Translations under genes and position numbers: made by a program | Origin: Incurvaria masculella | Taxonomy: Eukaryota > Arthropoda > Insecta > Lepidoptera > Incurvariidae | Length of the DNA: 64,000 nucleotides | Direction: 5' to 3' | Assembly (NCBI GenBank): GCA_946894095.1 | Contig: OX335647.2 | Location: forward strand, 14,898,001-14,962,000 | The notes under the pieces: model-generated | The model's database searches: none | Told to the model about the DNA's origin: nothing | The model's input: only the letters and a program-made list of their open reading frames with translations | Part shown: positions 1 to 9,661 of the stretch, piece after piece | Layout: each line of letters starts with the position of its first letter | Position numbering within the stretch: the first letter of the stretch is position 1

Positions 1-514
1 GGAATAGATTGTCGCAGACAACTTATTGCCTGCCTTCCTCATTGCCATCGGGTTCGGCCGAGATTAATAGGCACGTCGGTTTTCATAATAATTATAGACG
101 ATTGCTTCATTCGTGCAACCAATTTTCCGGGAAGGAAAACGGAAATTGTTTGGGGCATCCAAACGTCAGCATGCCGCTATCAATGAACGAGCAGTTAGCT
201 CAGGCTTACGTAGATTTATATGGCCCGAAAGAGGCTCGCTCGAGCACATGGTGCGCTACTGTTGTACTATGCGCTTTGTTTCCTAGAGAGGGCAATAACC
301 TAAGAATATACCCACTAATATTGCAAACACAAAAAAATGGGAGTCCGGGTGTTGCACAAAAACATCAACGGACGCTGTTTTTGTGCCGTTCGAAAGGATG
401 GAAAGTTTTGTGTGCACCATCCCCGCAGCGGTTGCATAGAGATGCAGTTAGGGACGGGAGCAAAAAACGCAGGTAGAGGGTCGTTCATCAACCCCAGCGG
501 CGGAAGGTGTTGGA

Positions 515-522
515 TGACGTCA
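515..522. promoter_or_regulatory. CRE/ATF palindrome TGACGTCA in a GC island
   Basis: The sequence is a perfect TGACGTCA, the known bZIP (CREB/ATF) consensus, inside the GC-rich block. Function is inferred from motif and context only. The same octamer also occurs inside the small inverted-repeat element at 1159-1344, so the motif alone is weak evidence. Confidence 0.25.
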
Positions 523-698
523 CGGAGCGGGTCGCGGCGCGGCGCGCGGCGGCAGGTACATGTGCGCACAAAGAAACGTGGTATAGTAGTTATCTACAAT
601 ATTTCTGTGAAAACGAATAATTGACGTTGCCCTTCAACCCGCCCTCCTACGCTGACCGCGCTTGCGCTGATCCATATGCTGCAGCAGTGGCTGCGCTA

Positions 699-708
699 TG
701 ACCTTGAG
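699..708 (-). promoter_or_regulatory. FTZ-F1/ERR-type monomer site (minus strand CTCAAGGTCA)
   Basis: The plus strand reads TGACCTTGAG. Its complement matches YCAAGGYCR, the published consensus for FTZ-F1-type orphan nuclear receptors, which act in the ecdysone cascade. It lies at the edge of a GC-rich block in the presumed EcR intron. A similar site is at 37585-37593. Function is inferred. Confidence 0.25.
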
Positions 709-1158
709 TGTAATATAAACATCAGACAGTAATAGAAAGAAAGTAATTATATAAATTGAGAATAGATAAGAAATATAGGTTTAAATACAAGGTATGCATG
801 CGTTCATAAACCGCAGCCAAGAACAAAAATCATATTGTTAAAATCCCAGCCGATATACATTCCAAGAGCGGGTTATTACATCTTTCACCCACATCGCGAC
901 GCCAAGCGAAGCGACGCGGCGACGAGACGCTCCGGCTATGGGGGACGCGCATTCATTTGTTGCAACCGATGCTGCTGCAACGATATTATTATTTTCGGTT
1001 ATTTGTGTTAGGATTTCGGAGTACACGTAACTTTACTATCAATATTTAAGTTAAGCGGCAGGACTACCTTTTAAAATTGTAACTATCTTGAAGAAAAAAC
1101 ATTTAAACAGAGTTTATCGATTATATATATCTAAATATAAATTGAAATTAGCGTAGCA

Positions 1159-1344
1159 ATTCTCTTAGGCTGAGAAAAATAGTCGTCACTGAAACTAATG
1201 CTAACGCAAAGTAGTACTTTATGACGTCAATTGGCATTGCTTTGAGATTTCGTCCATACAAAATGTGTCAAAGTGACGTCACAAAGTACTACTTTCCGCT
1301 GGTCTAAGTTTTTGTTACGACTATTTATCTCAGCCTTAGAGAAC
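1159..1344. mobile_element. Small palindromic MITE-like element (family E)
   Basis: The two halves are imperfect inverted copies of about 75-85 bp. CTCTTAGGCTGAGA near 1163 pairs with TCTCAGCCTTAGAG near 1328-1341, and each arm contains AAAGTAGTACTTT followed by a TGACGTCA. There is no coding capacity. The symmetry fits a non-autonomous DNA transposon or foldback. No second copy was seen in the window and the target duplication is unclear. Confidence 0.5.
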
Positions 1345-2138
1345 GACTGGTTAGGGTAGCTCTTACTAAAATAATACAAATTATTACAGGGAATCAATTT
1401 CTAGAAGAGTTATCTCTCTCTTTGTATGGTGAGCGCGAGGATGTTACATGTGCAGAGCGCATCCCTCGGCGCCACAGTAGGCATTGTCATTTGCAAGGAA
1501 AACGTAAAGTAACTACCTATAAGGGTCAAAGTCGAATGTGTGGCGTCTAGGATGATGCCTTTTGTACTTAAACTCAAGATTTAGATCTCTGACTTATACT
1601 GAGATTCGAAGACAGTTCATGGGTCTGGAAAATTGTATGGAAGAAATGTCAAATTAAGAACCGTCTTTGAATACCAGTTTCGCCATTCGATTCGTTTACC
1701 AAACCCACGAAACGATCTGGGCATGACCTTCGCTTGACTCAAAGGCCTTAAGCAATATCGGAGTGAATGTAGGTTTTTTGTTATCTTGGATAAATGTAAG
1801 TACTCGACATGACAAATGGGACACGCCATTTTGTTGAAGTAGTGTGAAATCGAGCAAACCGAAATCGTTGATCAGAATATTTTCTTGTAAAATATTAGAA
1901 CATCAATCCACTATAGTTGTGTTTTATTTTTCAACGCATTTTCATAGCATTTTGGCATTTCAGACGATAACACGAGGCGATAACATGGTTTTTATGTTAC
2001 CCATTTTCTGTAATTCGAGGTAAGAGCGACAACTGCTTTTGAATAAGTAAATACCAAATATATTTTGCTCAATTTACAAATCCAATAATTTAAATACTAA
2101 CTTAGATATTGACGTCTTTTACTCTCTGATGTCCAGGC
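1345..2138. other. AT-rich intronic DNA, nothing recognised
   Basis: I see no supported gene, repeat family or RNA gene. The short open frame at 1617-1829 has no recognisable motif. Confidence 0.4.
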
Positions 2139-2545
2139 TGTGGTCTAGGGGCTAGAGGACTTGCCTTTCATGCGAGAGGTCCGGGTTTAAATTCTCGCCC
2201 CGGTCATGCAGCACTTTATTTCTCTTTCTGTGTCGCATAAGTGCATTTCGTTACGAATGCAAGCTGTCCCATGGTTCGGAACCCGCGTAAAACTGTAGGT
2301 CCCATTACCCTACTAGGTGGTAGGGTTTACCCGCCCGGGTTGGTACCACCGAATTGAATGAAACTGTGGTTGAAACGGCAATGAAAAATTGTACGTCTTT
2401 TCCATCCAGTTCAATGTTACCATGCTCTTAAAGGTCCTGACATGGCACCTAATTCCTTCGGGAATGTGGTGTATTAAGCTAATATCATAACGGTAGTTGT
2501 GTGGTATTTGCTATCCTTGTCGGGTTCCATAAATAAATACTTAAG
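2139..2545 (+). mobile_element. tRNA-derived SINE, near full length
   Basis: The head looks like a tRNA-type pol III promoter. An A-box-like TGGTCTAGGGGC lies near 2149 and a B-box-like GGTCCGGGTTTAAATTC near 2179. The body contains a block shared with many other places in the window, CTACTAGGTGGTAGGGTT, then a stretch resembling CCATCCAGTTCAATGTAGCC, and a tail around GTGTGGTATTAGCCATCC. The 3' end runs into an ATAAATAAATA tail. SINEs like this are non-coding and use a partner LINE for retrotransposition. Other copies or pieces lie near 2962, 8283, 9428, 9662, 25163, 25565, 32166/33436, 41722, 46597, 54500 and 63966. Confidence 0.75.
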
Positions 2546-2961
2546 TAACAATAAAAGAGCAATCAGAAAACAACTTAAATTCAGTCAAATGTCTCCTAAC
2601 TAAAAAAAAATATTTTATTTAAGAGTGGCTGGTCCGGAGCCCTGGGTTTGCATGCGATGTACGCTTTGCGGGGATTTTTCGCGTGTGCCTTTACAATTAG
2701 CCGCAGTGCGCTAGATGGGTCCACCGAGTCAACGACCTCCTCAGCTGATGTGCGGATGTTGAAAGGATGCTTACAAAAGCAATCGCAAAAAATCTTATTG
2801 GTGGTACCTCGATGGCACAATGATCCCATGGATAAGTTTAAAATCACCTCTTATTTTCACCCATTCATTTTTTTTTAGCAAGGACCATACCGAACTACTA
2901 ATAAGTTATCTGATCATACACGTTGTACACGGATTGCAATAACAGGGATGTTTTTACCTAA
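2546..2961. other. Intronic DNA, nothing recognised
   Basis: A short open frame on each strand (2596-2878) contains no recognisable domain. I see no gene. Confidence 0.35.
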
Positions 2962-3152
2962 TTGGAGGTATATGGATGGCTATGCTGGTCCAACACAACA
3001 CATGGAAACTAGGTGCCATGCCAGGACCTTTCAAATATTGCACAGCAACATTGGATGGAAAGAACGGACAATTTTAAATTACCTCTTCGACCATAGTGCT
3101 TTTAATGCGATGGTGCCAACCCGCTCGGGATTAGATTTACCACGCGGTAAGT
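2962..3152 (-). mobile_element. SINE fragment (same tRNA-derived family), minus strand
   Basis: Reads as a diverged reverse complement of the SINE body: ATGGATGGCTA, AGGTGCCATGCCAGGACC, then ACATTGGATGGAAA and AATGCGATGGTGCCAACCCG. The tRNA-like head is missing, so the copy is truncated. Confidence 0.65.
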
Positions 3153-4021
3153 AATGAGAAATCCGAACAACTGGCGACTTGCACGGGAAGAAATGCAGTG
3201 GGACCACTCGTATTCATTTCAAGATCCGGAAACAGCAAAGCACAATAAAATACTAATATGTAGGTACATTATCGTTCTTTGTTCATACTAGTACTACTGA
3301 AGTAATTGTTATAGGGTTTACTATCGGCCCCTACCTACCTAAAATATTACCAATTTAAAAATGCTGTGTGCATAGTAGGTTGGAGCGTATCTAGAAACAA
3401 ACTAAAAACTAAAAGTTCGAGACCCACAGCCAAACAACAGCTGTAGCGACCGGCGCGGCGGCACCAACACATCTGCGGCGCCCCTCGCACGCACACACAC
3501 ACACACACACACAAGTCGAATCGTAAACAACCTGCAGGTTTATATTTACCAGATGCCCCCCGCGAAAGAGACGATCCGATGGCCCGCAGTGCGACGGAGC
3601 GAGACGGGCAGAAGCGAGGGAGTGTGGCTCGGAAACGTGTCGAGAACTCTAATTAAATTCCAGTTGAAGGTCGAAAAAATAAAAGATGCAGGCGACGTGC
3701 ATGCAGAAGACAAGAGGCGTTATATGACAGAGGGGACGAACACTCCTTCAATACTAAACAACTTACTTGGAGGGACTTTACTTGCGGCAAGCAGACACAG
3801 TGCGCATATGCTTGCTCGTTGCAGTCGATCAATGGTTTTCCACTGTATCGTCAAATCACTACTATATTCTTAAACAAAAAAATCCACAAAAGCTAAAAAG
3901 TGTCTTTAATGCCATTCATGGCGTAAATGACGACATGAATAGCCTTCCGTCTTGTTGGAGACTCGCAACCATCTCCGTGCCCGCTATTCACTGTTGGCCT
4001 GGAGTATCTGAGCCGGTAGTC
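3153..4021. repeat. Intronic DNA with a (CA)n microsatellite at 3488-3513
   Basis: No gene is supported. A GC-rich patch (about 3448-3490) leads into a CA dinucleotide run of about 24 bp. Open frames at 3553-4024 overlap in different frames and have no recognised motif. Confidence 0.4.
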
Positions 4022-4349
4022 TAAGTTGTCACCTAAATCGGCGTTACGGCAAACCGATCGACTGGCGTTTTCAAATGTATGGAGAAATTGAAGAGCGCGC
4101 GCAGCGGGCGTTAAGCGAACTAACATTTGCGAGTCCGAGCTTGATTTGACAGCTTACTCAACGTTGCCGTAAATACGTCGACGTTGCGGTTTACGTCCAC
4201 TCCGCGTTTTCATACAAATCGGAAGTCCGCGTTTGACTTTGACAGCTTGAAGAAGTAAAACCACAGAATATCTAGTAAAAACTTGTATGGAGTTTGGTGA
4301 AAACGCCAGTCGATCGGTTTGCCGTAAACGCCAATTTCGGTGAGAACTC
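4022..4349. mobile_element. MITE with about 40-bp terminal inverted repeats (family G)
   Basis: Near-perfect inverted termini: GGCGTTACGGCAAACCGATC at about 4040 pairs with GATCGGTTTGCCGTAAACGCC near 4313, and the match continues inward through ACTGGCGTTTTC. The interior of about 240 bp has no coding capacity. This is the structure of a non-autonomous DNA transposon. No other copy was seen in the window and the superfamily is not assigned. Confidence 0.65.
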
Positions 4350-4374
4350 AGACTGCCCACTCTGAGCCACAGAC

Positions 4375-4760
4375 GGTTTGTAGGGTCGCTGAGTCTATTC
4401 TACAGATGCTGAATATCATGGACGATGCCCTATGGAACCTGCATCCCTTATTCCTGGCTTTCCTTCTAAACTATATTCAGAGCAACCGCCGCAGATAATC
4501 AGAACCCCCTTTTGTGGTTAACAGTTGGCTATATAAAACGAAAGGTTTCCCAAATTGATTTCTTTGCCACACCACCAGGGTATGGAACTGTCTGCCGGCG
4601 AGTGTCTTTCCTCATACCTAAAACTTTCAGTTTCAGAGTTTTCAAGCGTGATTTAAACAAACTCTACAATAATCCACAAACTCGCTGGTATGACGCCTCG
4701 ATGAGCGTGGTTTCGCGAAGGATGGTGGATCGGTTAGCACCTTTGGTGTTTTGGTACATT
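4375..4760 (+). pseudogene. Remnant of a non-LTR reverse transcriptase C-terminus
   Basis: A decayed coding relic. In one frame it reads RVWNCLPASVFPHT at about 4579-4620, a motif typical of the C-terminal end of LINE reverse transcriptases in insects, followed by stops. The nucleotide sequence matches another relic on the minus strand at 45567-45870, including ATCATGGACGATG and CTGCATCCCTTATTCCTG. Frameshifts and stops show it is inactive. Confidence 0.55.
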
Positions 4761-5067
4761 CAGGTTTTCCGTAAAAATGCTGAACTTTATTACTTTTTAA
4801 ATTCTGTTACGTAATTATACGCACATAATAAGATTATTCCTCTGCGCGACGACTTCCGTTGGAGTAACCGTGTCCTAAACTGGCGGCCAGGACAGGAAAA
4901 CGGAGTGTGGGAAGACCACCCGCCAGGTCGGACGACGATATCAAGTGCGTCGGCGGAAAGCAGTGGTTCCGTACCGCTGAGGGCCGGGAGGACTGGTGAA
5001 AATTTTGAGAGGCTTATGTTCGGCAATGGACGCAAATACGCTGACTGGCTGATTGACTCTGTGTAGC
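4761..5067. other. Intronic DNA, nothing recognised
   Basis: The interval between the LINE relic and the foldback contains a short minus-strand frame (4790-5095) without recognised motifs. Confidence 0.35.
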
Positions 5068-5126
5068 AAAAAAAAAAAAAAATAACCGACTTCAAAGAAA
5101 AAGCAAAAAAAAGTAAAAAATATTGC

Positions 5127-5367
5127 TGTAGCGACCTAGCGCCCTCTACTGAGAGCTGCTAGTTTCGCATGCCACAAATGCAACCAACAGATGCAATAGA
5201 AGCTAGTTAACATGGCGGGCGCTAGATGGCTACCAGCCAGACACTATATCGCACTAACGAAGTTTCCCAGCGAGATAACACATATACAACATTCAAATCA
5301 CGACTAGAGGAGAGCAGCTGCGCAGCCGTGGGTCTCAAGACCTGACCCACCTTTTCATCTCTCCACA
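5127..5367 (+). repeat. TRIM copy 1, 5' LTR
   Basis: 241 bp starting TGTAGCG and ending CCACA. It looks identical to the 3' LTR. The LTR carries the transcription start and poly(A) signals in this class, but I could not assign them precisely. Confidence 0.88.
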
Positions 5368-5368
5368 G

Positions 5369-5386
5369 TGGTGACCCCGACGTGAT
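5369..5386 (+). other. Primer-binding site complementary to tRNA-Trp
   Basis: TGGTGACCCCGACGTGAT starts one base after the 5' LTR. Its reverse complement, ATCACGTCGGGGTCACCA, equals the conserved 3' end of metazoan tRNA-Trp plus CCA. tRNA-Trp priming together with a 4-bp target duplication is known for the CsRn1 clade of Ty3/gypsy elements, which includes Bombyx Kabuki. The mobilising partner is therefore inferred to be of that type. Confidence 0.8.
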
Positions 5387-5494
5387 TCAGCAACAACAAC
5401 CACGCCTCCTCTAGTCACAACAAGGTATACTTCAGCAGTCACGACAGTTGCTACCGGCCTCCCACCAGCGGGTCTCACCGGTAGTAACTCAAGC

Positions 5495-5836
5495 ATGTCG
5501 TCATCCAGCATCACTCCAACCCAGCAGAAGAAAATCAGCACCATCGTCCTAAGTAGGTGTATCGATACGCCAACTAGGACGCCGGTAACATCATCACCTC
5601 CAGCAGCCGTCGCCCAGCATCACGACCGACTCACCGCGTCGCACTGGGCACCTCCGGCAGCCGTCACCCAGCATCACGACCGACTCACCGCGTCGCACTG
5701 GGCACCTCCGGCGCTCCGTCATCCAGCACCACGACCAACTCACCGCGTCACACTGGACACTGACGACCAGCACCGAAACCAGCAGCAACATCGTCTTCAT
5801 GGCAACTTGCCATTCGACTGGGGGAAAGTGATGTAG
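5495..5836 (+). CDS. Short ORF of TRIM copy 1 with 18-residue repeats
   Basis: An open frame of 113 codons fills most of the internal region. It contains tandem units of PPAAVTQHHDRLTASHWA (54 bp each): two close copies, then a diverged third. The frame ends where the last bases before the 3' LTR plus the LTR's own TGTAG create a stop codon. No gag, protease or polymerase motif is visible. It may be translated, a relic of gag, or chance. The homologous frame in copy 2 has one more repeat unit. Confidence 0.35.
   Translation: MSSSSITPTQQKKISTIVLSRCIDTPTRTPVTSSPPAAVAQHHDRLTASHWAPPAAVTQHHDRLTASHWAPPALRHPAPRPTHRVTLDTDDQHRNQQQHRLHGNLPFDWGKVM
5820..5831 (+). other. Polypurine tract of TRIM copy 1
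   Basis: GGGGGAAAGTGA lies directly before the 3' LTR, the expected position and composition for the plus-strand primer. The same tract is at 61872-61883 in copy 2. Confidence 0.7.
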
Positions 5837-6072
5837 CGACCTAGCGCCCTCTACTGAGAGCTGCTAGTTTCGCATGCCACAAATGCAACCAACAGATGCA
5901 ATAGAAGCTAGTTAACATGGCGGGCGCTAGATGGCTACCAGCCAGACACTATATCGCACTAACGAAGTTTCCCAGCGAGATAACACATATACAACATTCA
6001 AATCACGACTAGAGGAGAGCAGCTGCGCAGCCGTGGGTCTCAAGACCTGACCCACCTTTTCATCTCTCCACA
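5832..6072 (+). repeat. TRIM copy 1, 3' LTR
   Basis: 241 bp, identical by eye to the 5' LTR, followed by the TTGC target duplication. Confidence 0.88.
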
Positions 6073-6263
6073 TTGCCATTTTTGTAGTTACGATTATTGC
6101 TATTTTCTTGAGTCGGCGTCAGCCGGGCACGCGCTGCGCCAATCAAAAGAACCTTGGCTACCTTGGCTGACACCGACTCAAAAAATAACAATAATCGTAA
6201 CTACAAAAATGGCAATTATTTTTTACTTTTTAGTGCTTTTTCTTTGAAGTCGGTTATTTTTTT

Positions 6264-6608
6264 GTAAATTTTTTTTATTTGTTTATTTTTAAAGAATCTG
6301 AAGTACACTAACTAATTTGTACACGTCCTTTCCAATAAAAAAAGAATCACCGAAATCGATTGGCGTTATATTGAGTTATTCGTCCATTTGTCGCGCACAT
6401 CTTAATACAAATTTAAGACATATGTTTTTCTCATGGATATCATTGTCAGAACTTAACCAAATTGGGACCACTTGGGAAGCACTAGCTTTCATTTAAAAAA
6501 ATAATCATCAAAATCGGTTCACCCAGGCAAAAGTTATGAGGTAACAAACATAAAAAACAAACATACAGACGAAATGACAACCTCCTCCTTTTTTTAAAGT
6601 CGGTTAAA
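6264..6608 (+). mobile_element. Dispersed lepidopteran repeat ending CCTCCTCC...AAGTCGGTTAAAAA
   Basis: The right end (6569-6608) has AACCTCCTCC followed by AAAGTCGGTTAAAAA, preceded by AATCGGTTCACC and AACAAACATACAGACG. This is the widely dispersed terminal structure found in moth and butterfly genomes. It abuts the foldback at 5068-6263, whose arms share the AACCGACTT terminus, so the two may be one larger element. A diverged fragment with the same ending lies at 50848-50876. Confidence 0.5.
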
Positions 6609-6761
6609 AATAGCGAATGCTGTGGTTAAAACTGCACATGTATTCCGCGTACGGCTGCATGCACGTAAGTATTGTTGAAAGGTCAGAGAATTCGTTTTCA
6701 TCCAATAATAACGACAGTGGTGCCGTTGTTTAAATTATCATATAGATAGTTTAATAAGCGA

Positions 6762-6885
6762 CAGGAAGCGTCGCTCGACGGGGACCCCACAGCCACAGCG
6801 CCGTAATGGCGGCGGCTCGAGGCAGCGGCGGCGGGGAGGTGCGGAGCGGCGCGGGGGCGGTGCGGGGCGATGAAGCGATAAAAAT
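6762..6885. other. GC-rich island
   Basis: A block dominated by GGCGGC, GAGCGGC and CGGGG motifs stands in AT-rich DNA. There is no recognisable protein product. It is a candidate CpG island or intronic regulatory segment. Confidence 0.35.
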
Positions 6886-7272
6886 AGAGTCGCTGTATGG
6901 CATGGCATAGGGGGACGAACTAGGCGAACCTACCTACTACGTATAGCCGCGCGTACGTGGAGAGACACGTGGGAACCTCGACATACACAGCAGCGGTACA
7001 CATTGGCTAAGTCTCGGCAAAGTTGTTCAACCACATACATATCACCAGAGTGTTGCCAAATGCCGAGGTTTCAAAGGTTCAGCTCGATTTGAATCTGCTT
7101 GGGATTAGCTCGCAAGAATGTTGACTGGTTTTGCAAAATTTAGTCTTCGAGTCCGACCCAAATACAATTTGGGCAAGACATGAAATCAGAACTTTGTTTG
7201 AAAAAATGTACGTTTTATACTGATACCCTATTAAGAACAATGTCAAATAATCATTATTTACACATTTTGACC

Positions 7273-7400
7273 AGCTTACGCCCGTCTCCATCACCTCCGG
7301 TTCCAACAATCCCAAAGGCATCTTTCGGTTTCACCATGTCATATGAAAAGTAACCGAAATTTACTTATCGGATTTCAGGTAACTGGAGGTGGGGAAAACA
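7273..7400. mobile_element. Short MITE (family F), copy 1
   Basis: About 125 bp with imperfect inverted ends: TCCATCACCTCCGG on the left pairs with the right end CTGGAGGTGGGGAAAA. Internal AATCCCAAAG and TTTCGGTTTCACCAT match copy 2 at 11938-12062. Non-coding. Confidence 0.6.
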
Positions 7401-8282
7401 AAGATTAGTCAAGTATTGTATAGAACAAGTGTCAAGTATAGAACATGTGAAGTGTTGAACTAAAAAATAAATTGATCGACTTGGCAAATTATGTTGCACT
7501 GAAGAATCATATGTTGAAATTGTGATGACTAAGAAATATGCCAATTACTTTTAATAATGTGATGAATTGTTATGAATGTTGGCCGAAATAAATTGTTATG
7601 ACAAAAGATGATGACATTCCGAAAAGCCACGGTCATTGGCAAAAATGCTAATTTATATGATGAATATTGGCTCATATCGTACGAGTTCGTGAGTCGCTCG
7701 ACCAACTTGGCCAATAGTGTGGCACTGCTGTTATGTTGACATTCCGACGATCAAGCCCTGAGAATATGCCGTTTATTTGAAAAAATGTGAACTAATATGA
7801 TGAATGATTTAGGGTAAAAGCACCACGACACGGTTTCAGATAAGGCTTGAAGTGGCTAAATATTACAACCACTCCTATTGCGGAGGAACTTCAGTATAGG
7901 TTGTCCACCTGAAAACATTATGGGTTCAAAGCTGATTTTAAATTGGTATATTTCATTTAGGGATCTAATGTTGCATTTAATGTTTACATGGAGCATATAA
8001 TTACCATAGAACAAATACACAATATTCATTGAGGCATTTCATTTACCCCGCTCTAGCGTCTCGGCACGTTAGTGTCATTAACACATATTTTGATTTAGTT
8101 TAACATAAAAGGAAAAGAATTGCAATTAAAAAATAATACCATTGTACACTCAAGACTGGTGGTTTCGGGTGATTCATTGTGTAGTTAACAACCTGCCGTA
8201 GACGCACTACTCGGAAAGGTGTGTTTTCTTATGTTTTTTATCGACGTGACAGGATATTCAGATTCTGGATGGGTGACTGTTC
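7401..8282. other. AT-rich intronic DNA, nothing recognised
   Basis: No gene, SINE or inverted-repeat element was recognised. Two short minus-strand frames in the area have no motifs. Confidence 0.4.
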
Positions 8283-8555
8283 TGCTGCTGAGGCTGGTCG
8301 TGGTTCAGATTCTACGTAAACTGTAGATCCCTTCCGTAGTTACTTACTAGGTTAGGGTTCATCTCACTGGGTTTGGCACCTCGAAATGAAAGAAAAGACA
8401 GTAGAAGCGGCAATTAATTTTCCCTCCAGTTAAATGTAGCGGAAGGTAACATAAGGAATAGGCTCTGGCATGACACCTATTTCCCATGTGGTGTGTTTGG
8501 CTTATATAATGACAGTAGGCGTGATATATGTATTAGCCATCCATTTAAGTCCAAG
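8283..8555 (+). mobile_element. Diverged SINE copy, plus strand
   Basis: Body landmarks of the tRNA-derived SINE are recognisable but eroded: CGTAAACTGTAGATCCC, TACTAGGTTAGGGTT, AAGCGGCAAT, CCAGTTAAATGTAG, GTGGTGTGTTTGGCTTATAT and TTAGCCATCCAT. The head is not convincing. An older copy. Confidence 0.6.
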
Positions 8556-8598
8556 TAAGCATAAAAAGTCAAATTGTTTTAGTTATTTATAATACTAA

Positions 8599-8957
8599 GG
8601 GCCTTTTCACCTACTGCTGATTAGGAGTAGGTTAATCGCTACATATTAGGCCTTTCTTAGCAGCTTGCAATCAATACCAGCACAAGATTAGCATTTTAGT
8701 ATTAAATACCCTTTAAGTGTCGATTAAAATTAATCAGCACTTGGTGAAAACCAGGCTAAGTCTTTAAGTTATGAGTAAAATAAATCAGCATTAGGTGACC
8801 GCACCTTAATGATTAATTAACCTAAATAATCTTAATCGACACTTAAAGTGCATATATTTCTAAAGTGTCGATTATCTTGTACTGGTATTGATTGCACGAT
8901 GGTAAGAAAGGTCCCTTAGTCAATGCTTTTAAGCTAATGATGGTGAAAAAATGCCCC
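8599..8957. mobile_element. MITE with GGGC-TTTTCACC inverted ends (family H)
   Basis: The left end GGGCCTTTTCACC pairs with the right end GGTGAAAAAATGCCCC. Internal halves also mirror each other, for example GTGTCGATTAAAATTAATC against AATCTTAATCGACACTT. Length is about 360 bp with no coding capacity. The superfamily is undetermined. Confidence 0.6.
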
Positions 8958-8992
8958 AAATGCAAGAAGGCGGTTGATGTTTCGCTGAATGA

Positions 8993-9165
8993 ATGAATGA
9001 ATACATTCTCTATTGCGCAATAAAGAAAACAAATAAATTACAAGAACAATTCAAAACAACCACAAAACTGCACAAGGGCGGATTTTTTGCTAAGAGTGAT
9101 TTCTTCCAGTCAACCTTTGGGGTGATGAGGAGACAAAATATAGAATATCTGTAAGTATAATTCAA
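8993..9165 (-). mobile_element. Truncated 3' end of LINE-1, minus strand
   Basis: This is a solo copy of the last ~170 bp of the LINE whose full-length copy lies at 16270-21628. Shared landmarks are the GAATGAATGAATGA terminal repeats, the ATTGCGCAATAAAG block, GTGATTTCTTCCAGTCAACC and TTTGGGGTGATGAGGAG. 5' truncation is the usual outcome of target-primed reverse transcription. Confidence 0.8.
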
Positions 9166-9427
9166 ACAAGTAATAATTCAAAACAAATTGCATTATTCAT
9201 CAAGCGGGCGGAAAACCAGTGGTTCGACAGGTTCACGAGCAATATCACAGAATAAGTAATGCAATAGGATGTCATAAATTGTACGAAAAGTATGCTGATA
9301 AACATGTTTTCGGATACATAAATCGGTACAAGAGAGAAATATTCTCACGCGAGTGCTCGCACATACGATTTTTAACTAAGTTTTAACTTTTGTTTTTGGC
9401 TTTTTATGTGCAACTCGACAAAGAAGG

Positions 9428-9540
9428 GCGTTTTGGCTGCCCGGGTTAGTACCACCGCATTGGATGAAACTATGGTTGAAGCGGCAATGAAAAATTGTCC
9501 GTTTTTTTCATCCAGTTCAATGTAGCCCAGCTCACACAGC
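9428..9540 (+). mobile_element. SINE fragment, plus strand
   Basis: CCCGGGTTAGTACCACCGC, then TGAAGCGGCAATGAAAAATT and CATCCAGTTCAATGTAGCCC match the body of the tRNA-derived SINE. Both ends are missing. Confidence 0.7.
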
Positions 9541-9661
9541 TGTACTATATCAACTGTGACACAGGTCAACAAATCAACGAACATTCTACAAGTCACGTCG
9601 ATGTTCAGATTGATCACGATGGATATTTGTATGTTGCTTGTTTTTTTTTGTGTTACCACAT

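Larger units (their letters stand above)
1..1158. other. Intronic DNA with a GC-rich island at about 425-700
   Basis: No convincing gene. A GC-rich, CpG-rich block at about 425-700 contrasts with AT-rich surroundings, and a smaller one lies near 890-950. The open frames here overlap on both strands, lack recognisable domains and look like by-products of base composition. The block contains a perfect CRE-like site and a nuclear-receptor-type site, listed separately. It could be an intronic enhancer or an alternative promoter, but no splice signals or TATA box settle this. Confidence 0.4.
5123..6076 (+). mobile_element. TRIM-type LTR retrotransposon, copy 1
   Basis: Two direct 241-bp LTRs (5127-5367 and 5832-6072) begin TGTAGCGACC and end CTCTCCACA, giving TG...CA ends. 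A 4-bp target duplication TTGC lies at 5123-5126 and 6073-6076. The internal region is only 464 bp, too short for gag-pol, so the element must be moved by another element's proteins. The two LTRs look identical by eye, implying recent insertion. The primer-binding site and polypurine tract are listed separately. A second copy lies at 61104-62127. Confidence 0.9.
5068..6263. mobile_element. Palindromic foldback element with AACCGACTTCAAAG arms, split by a TRIM
   Basis: The left arm (5081-5126 continuing at 6077-6118) and the right arm (about 6166-6263) are nearly perfect inverted copies: AATAACCGACTTCAAAGAAA pairs with TTTCTTTGAAGTCGGTTATT, and CATTTTTGTAGTTACGATTA pairs with TAATCGTAACTACAAAAATG. 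A short spacer of about 45 bp lies between them. The TRIM (5127-6072) sits inside the left arm, so the right arm shows what the site looked like before insertion. Termini of the AACCGACTTC type are very common in moth and butterfly genomes. Confidence 0.7.

Noticed and set aside
9..624. 155- and 95-codon frames at the window start
   Set aside because: No recognisable domains, alternative start codons, and overlap of a GC island; not enough to call a gene.
5495..5836. Collagen- or silk-like host gene
   Set aside because: The repetitive frame lies wholly between the LTRs of a TRIM and recurs in the second TRIM copy, so it belongs to the element.
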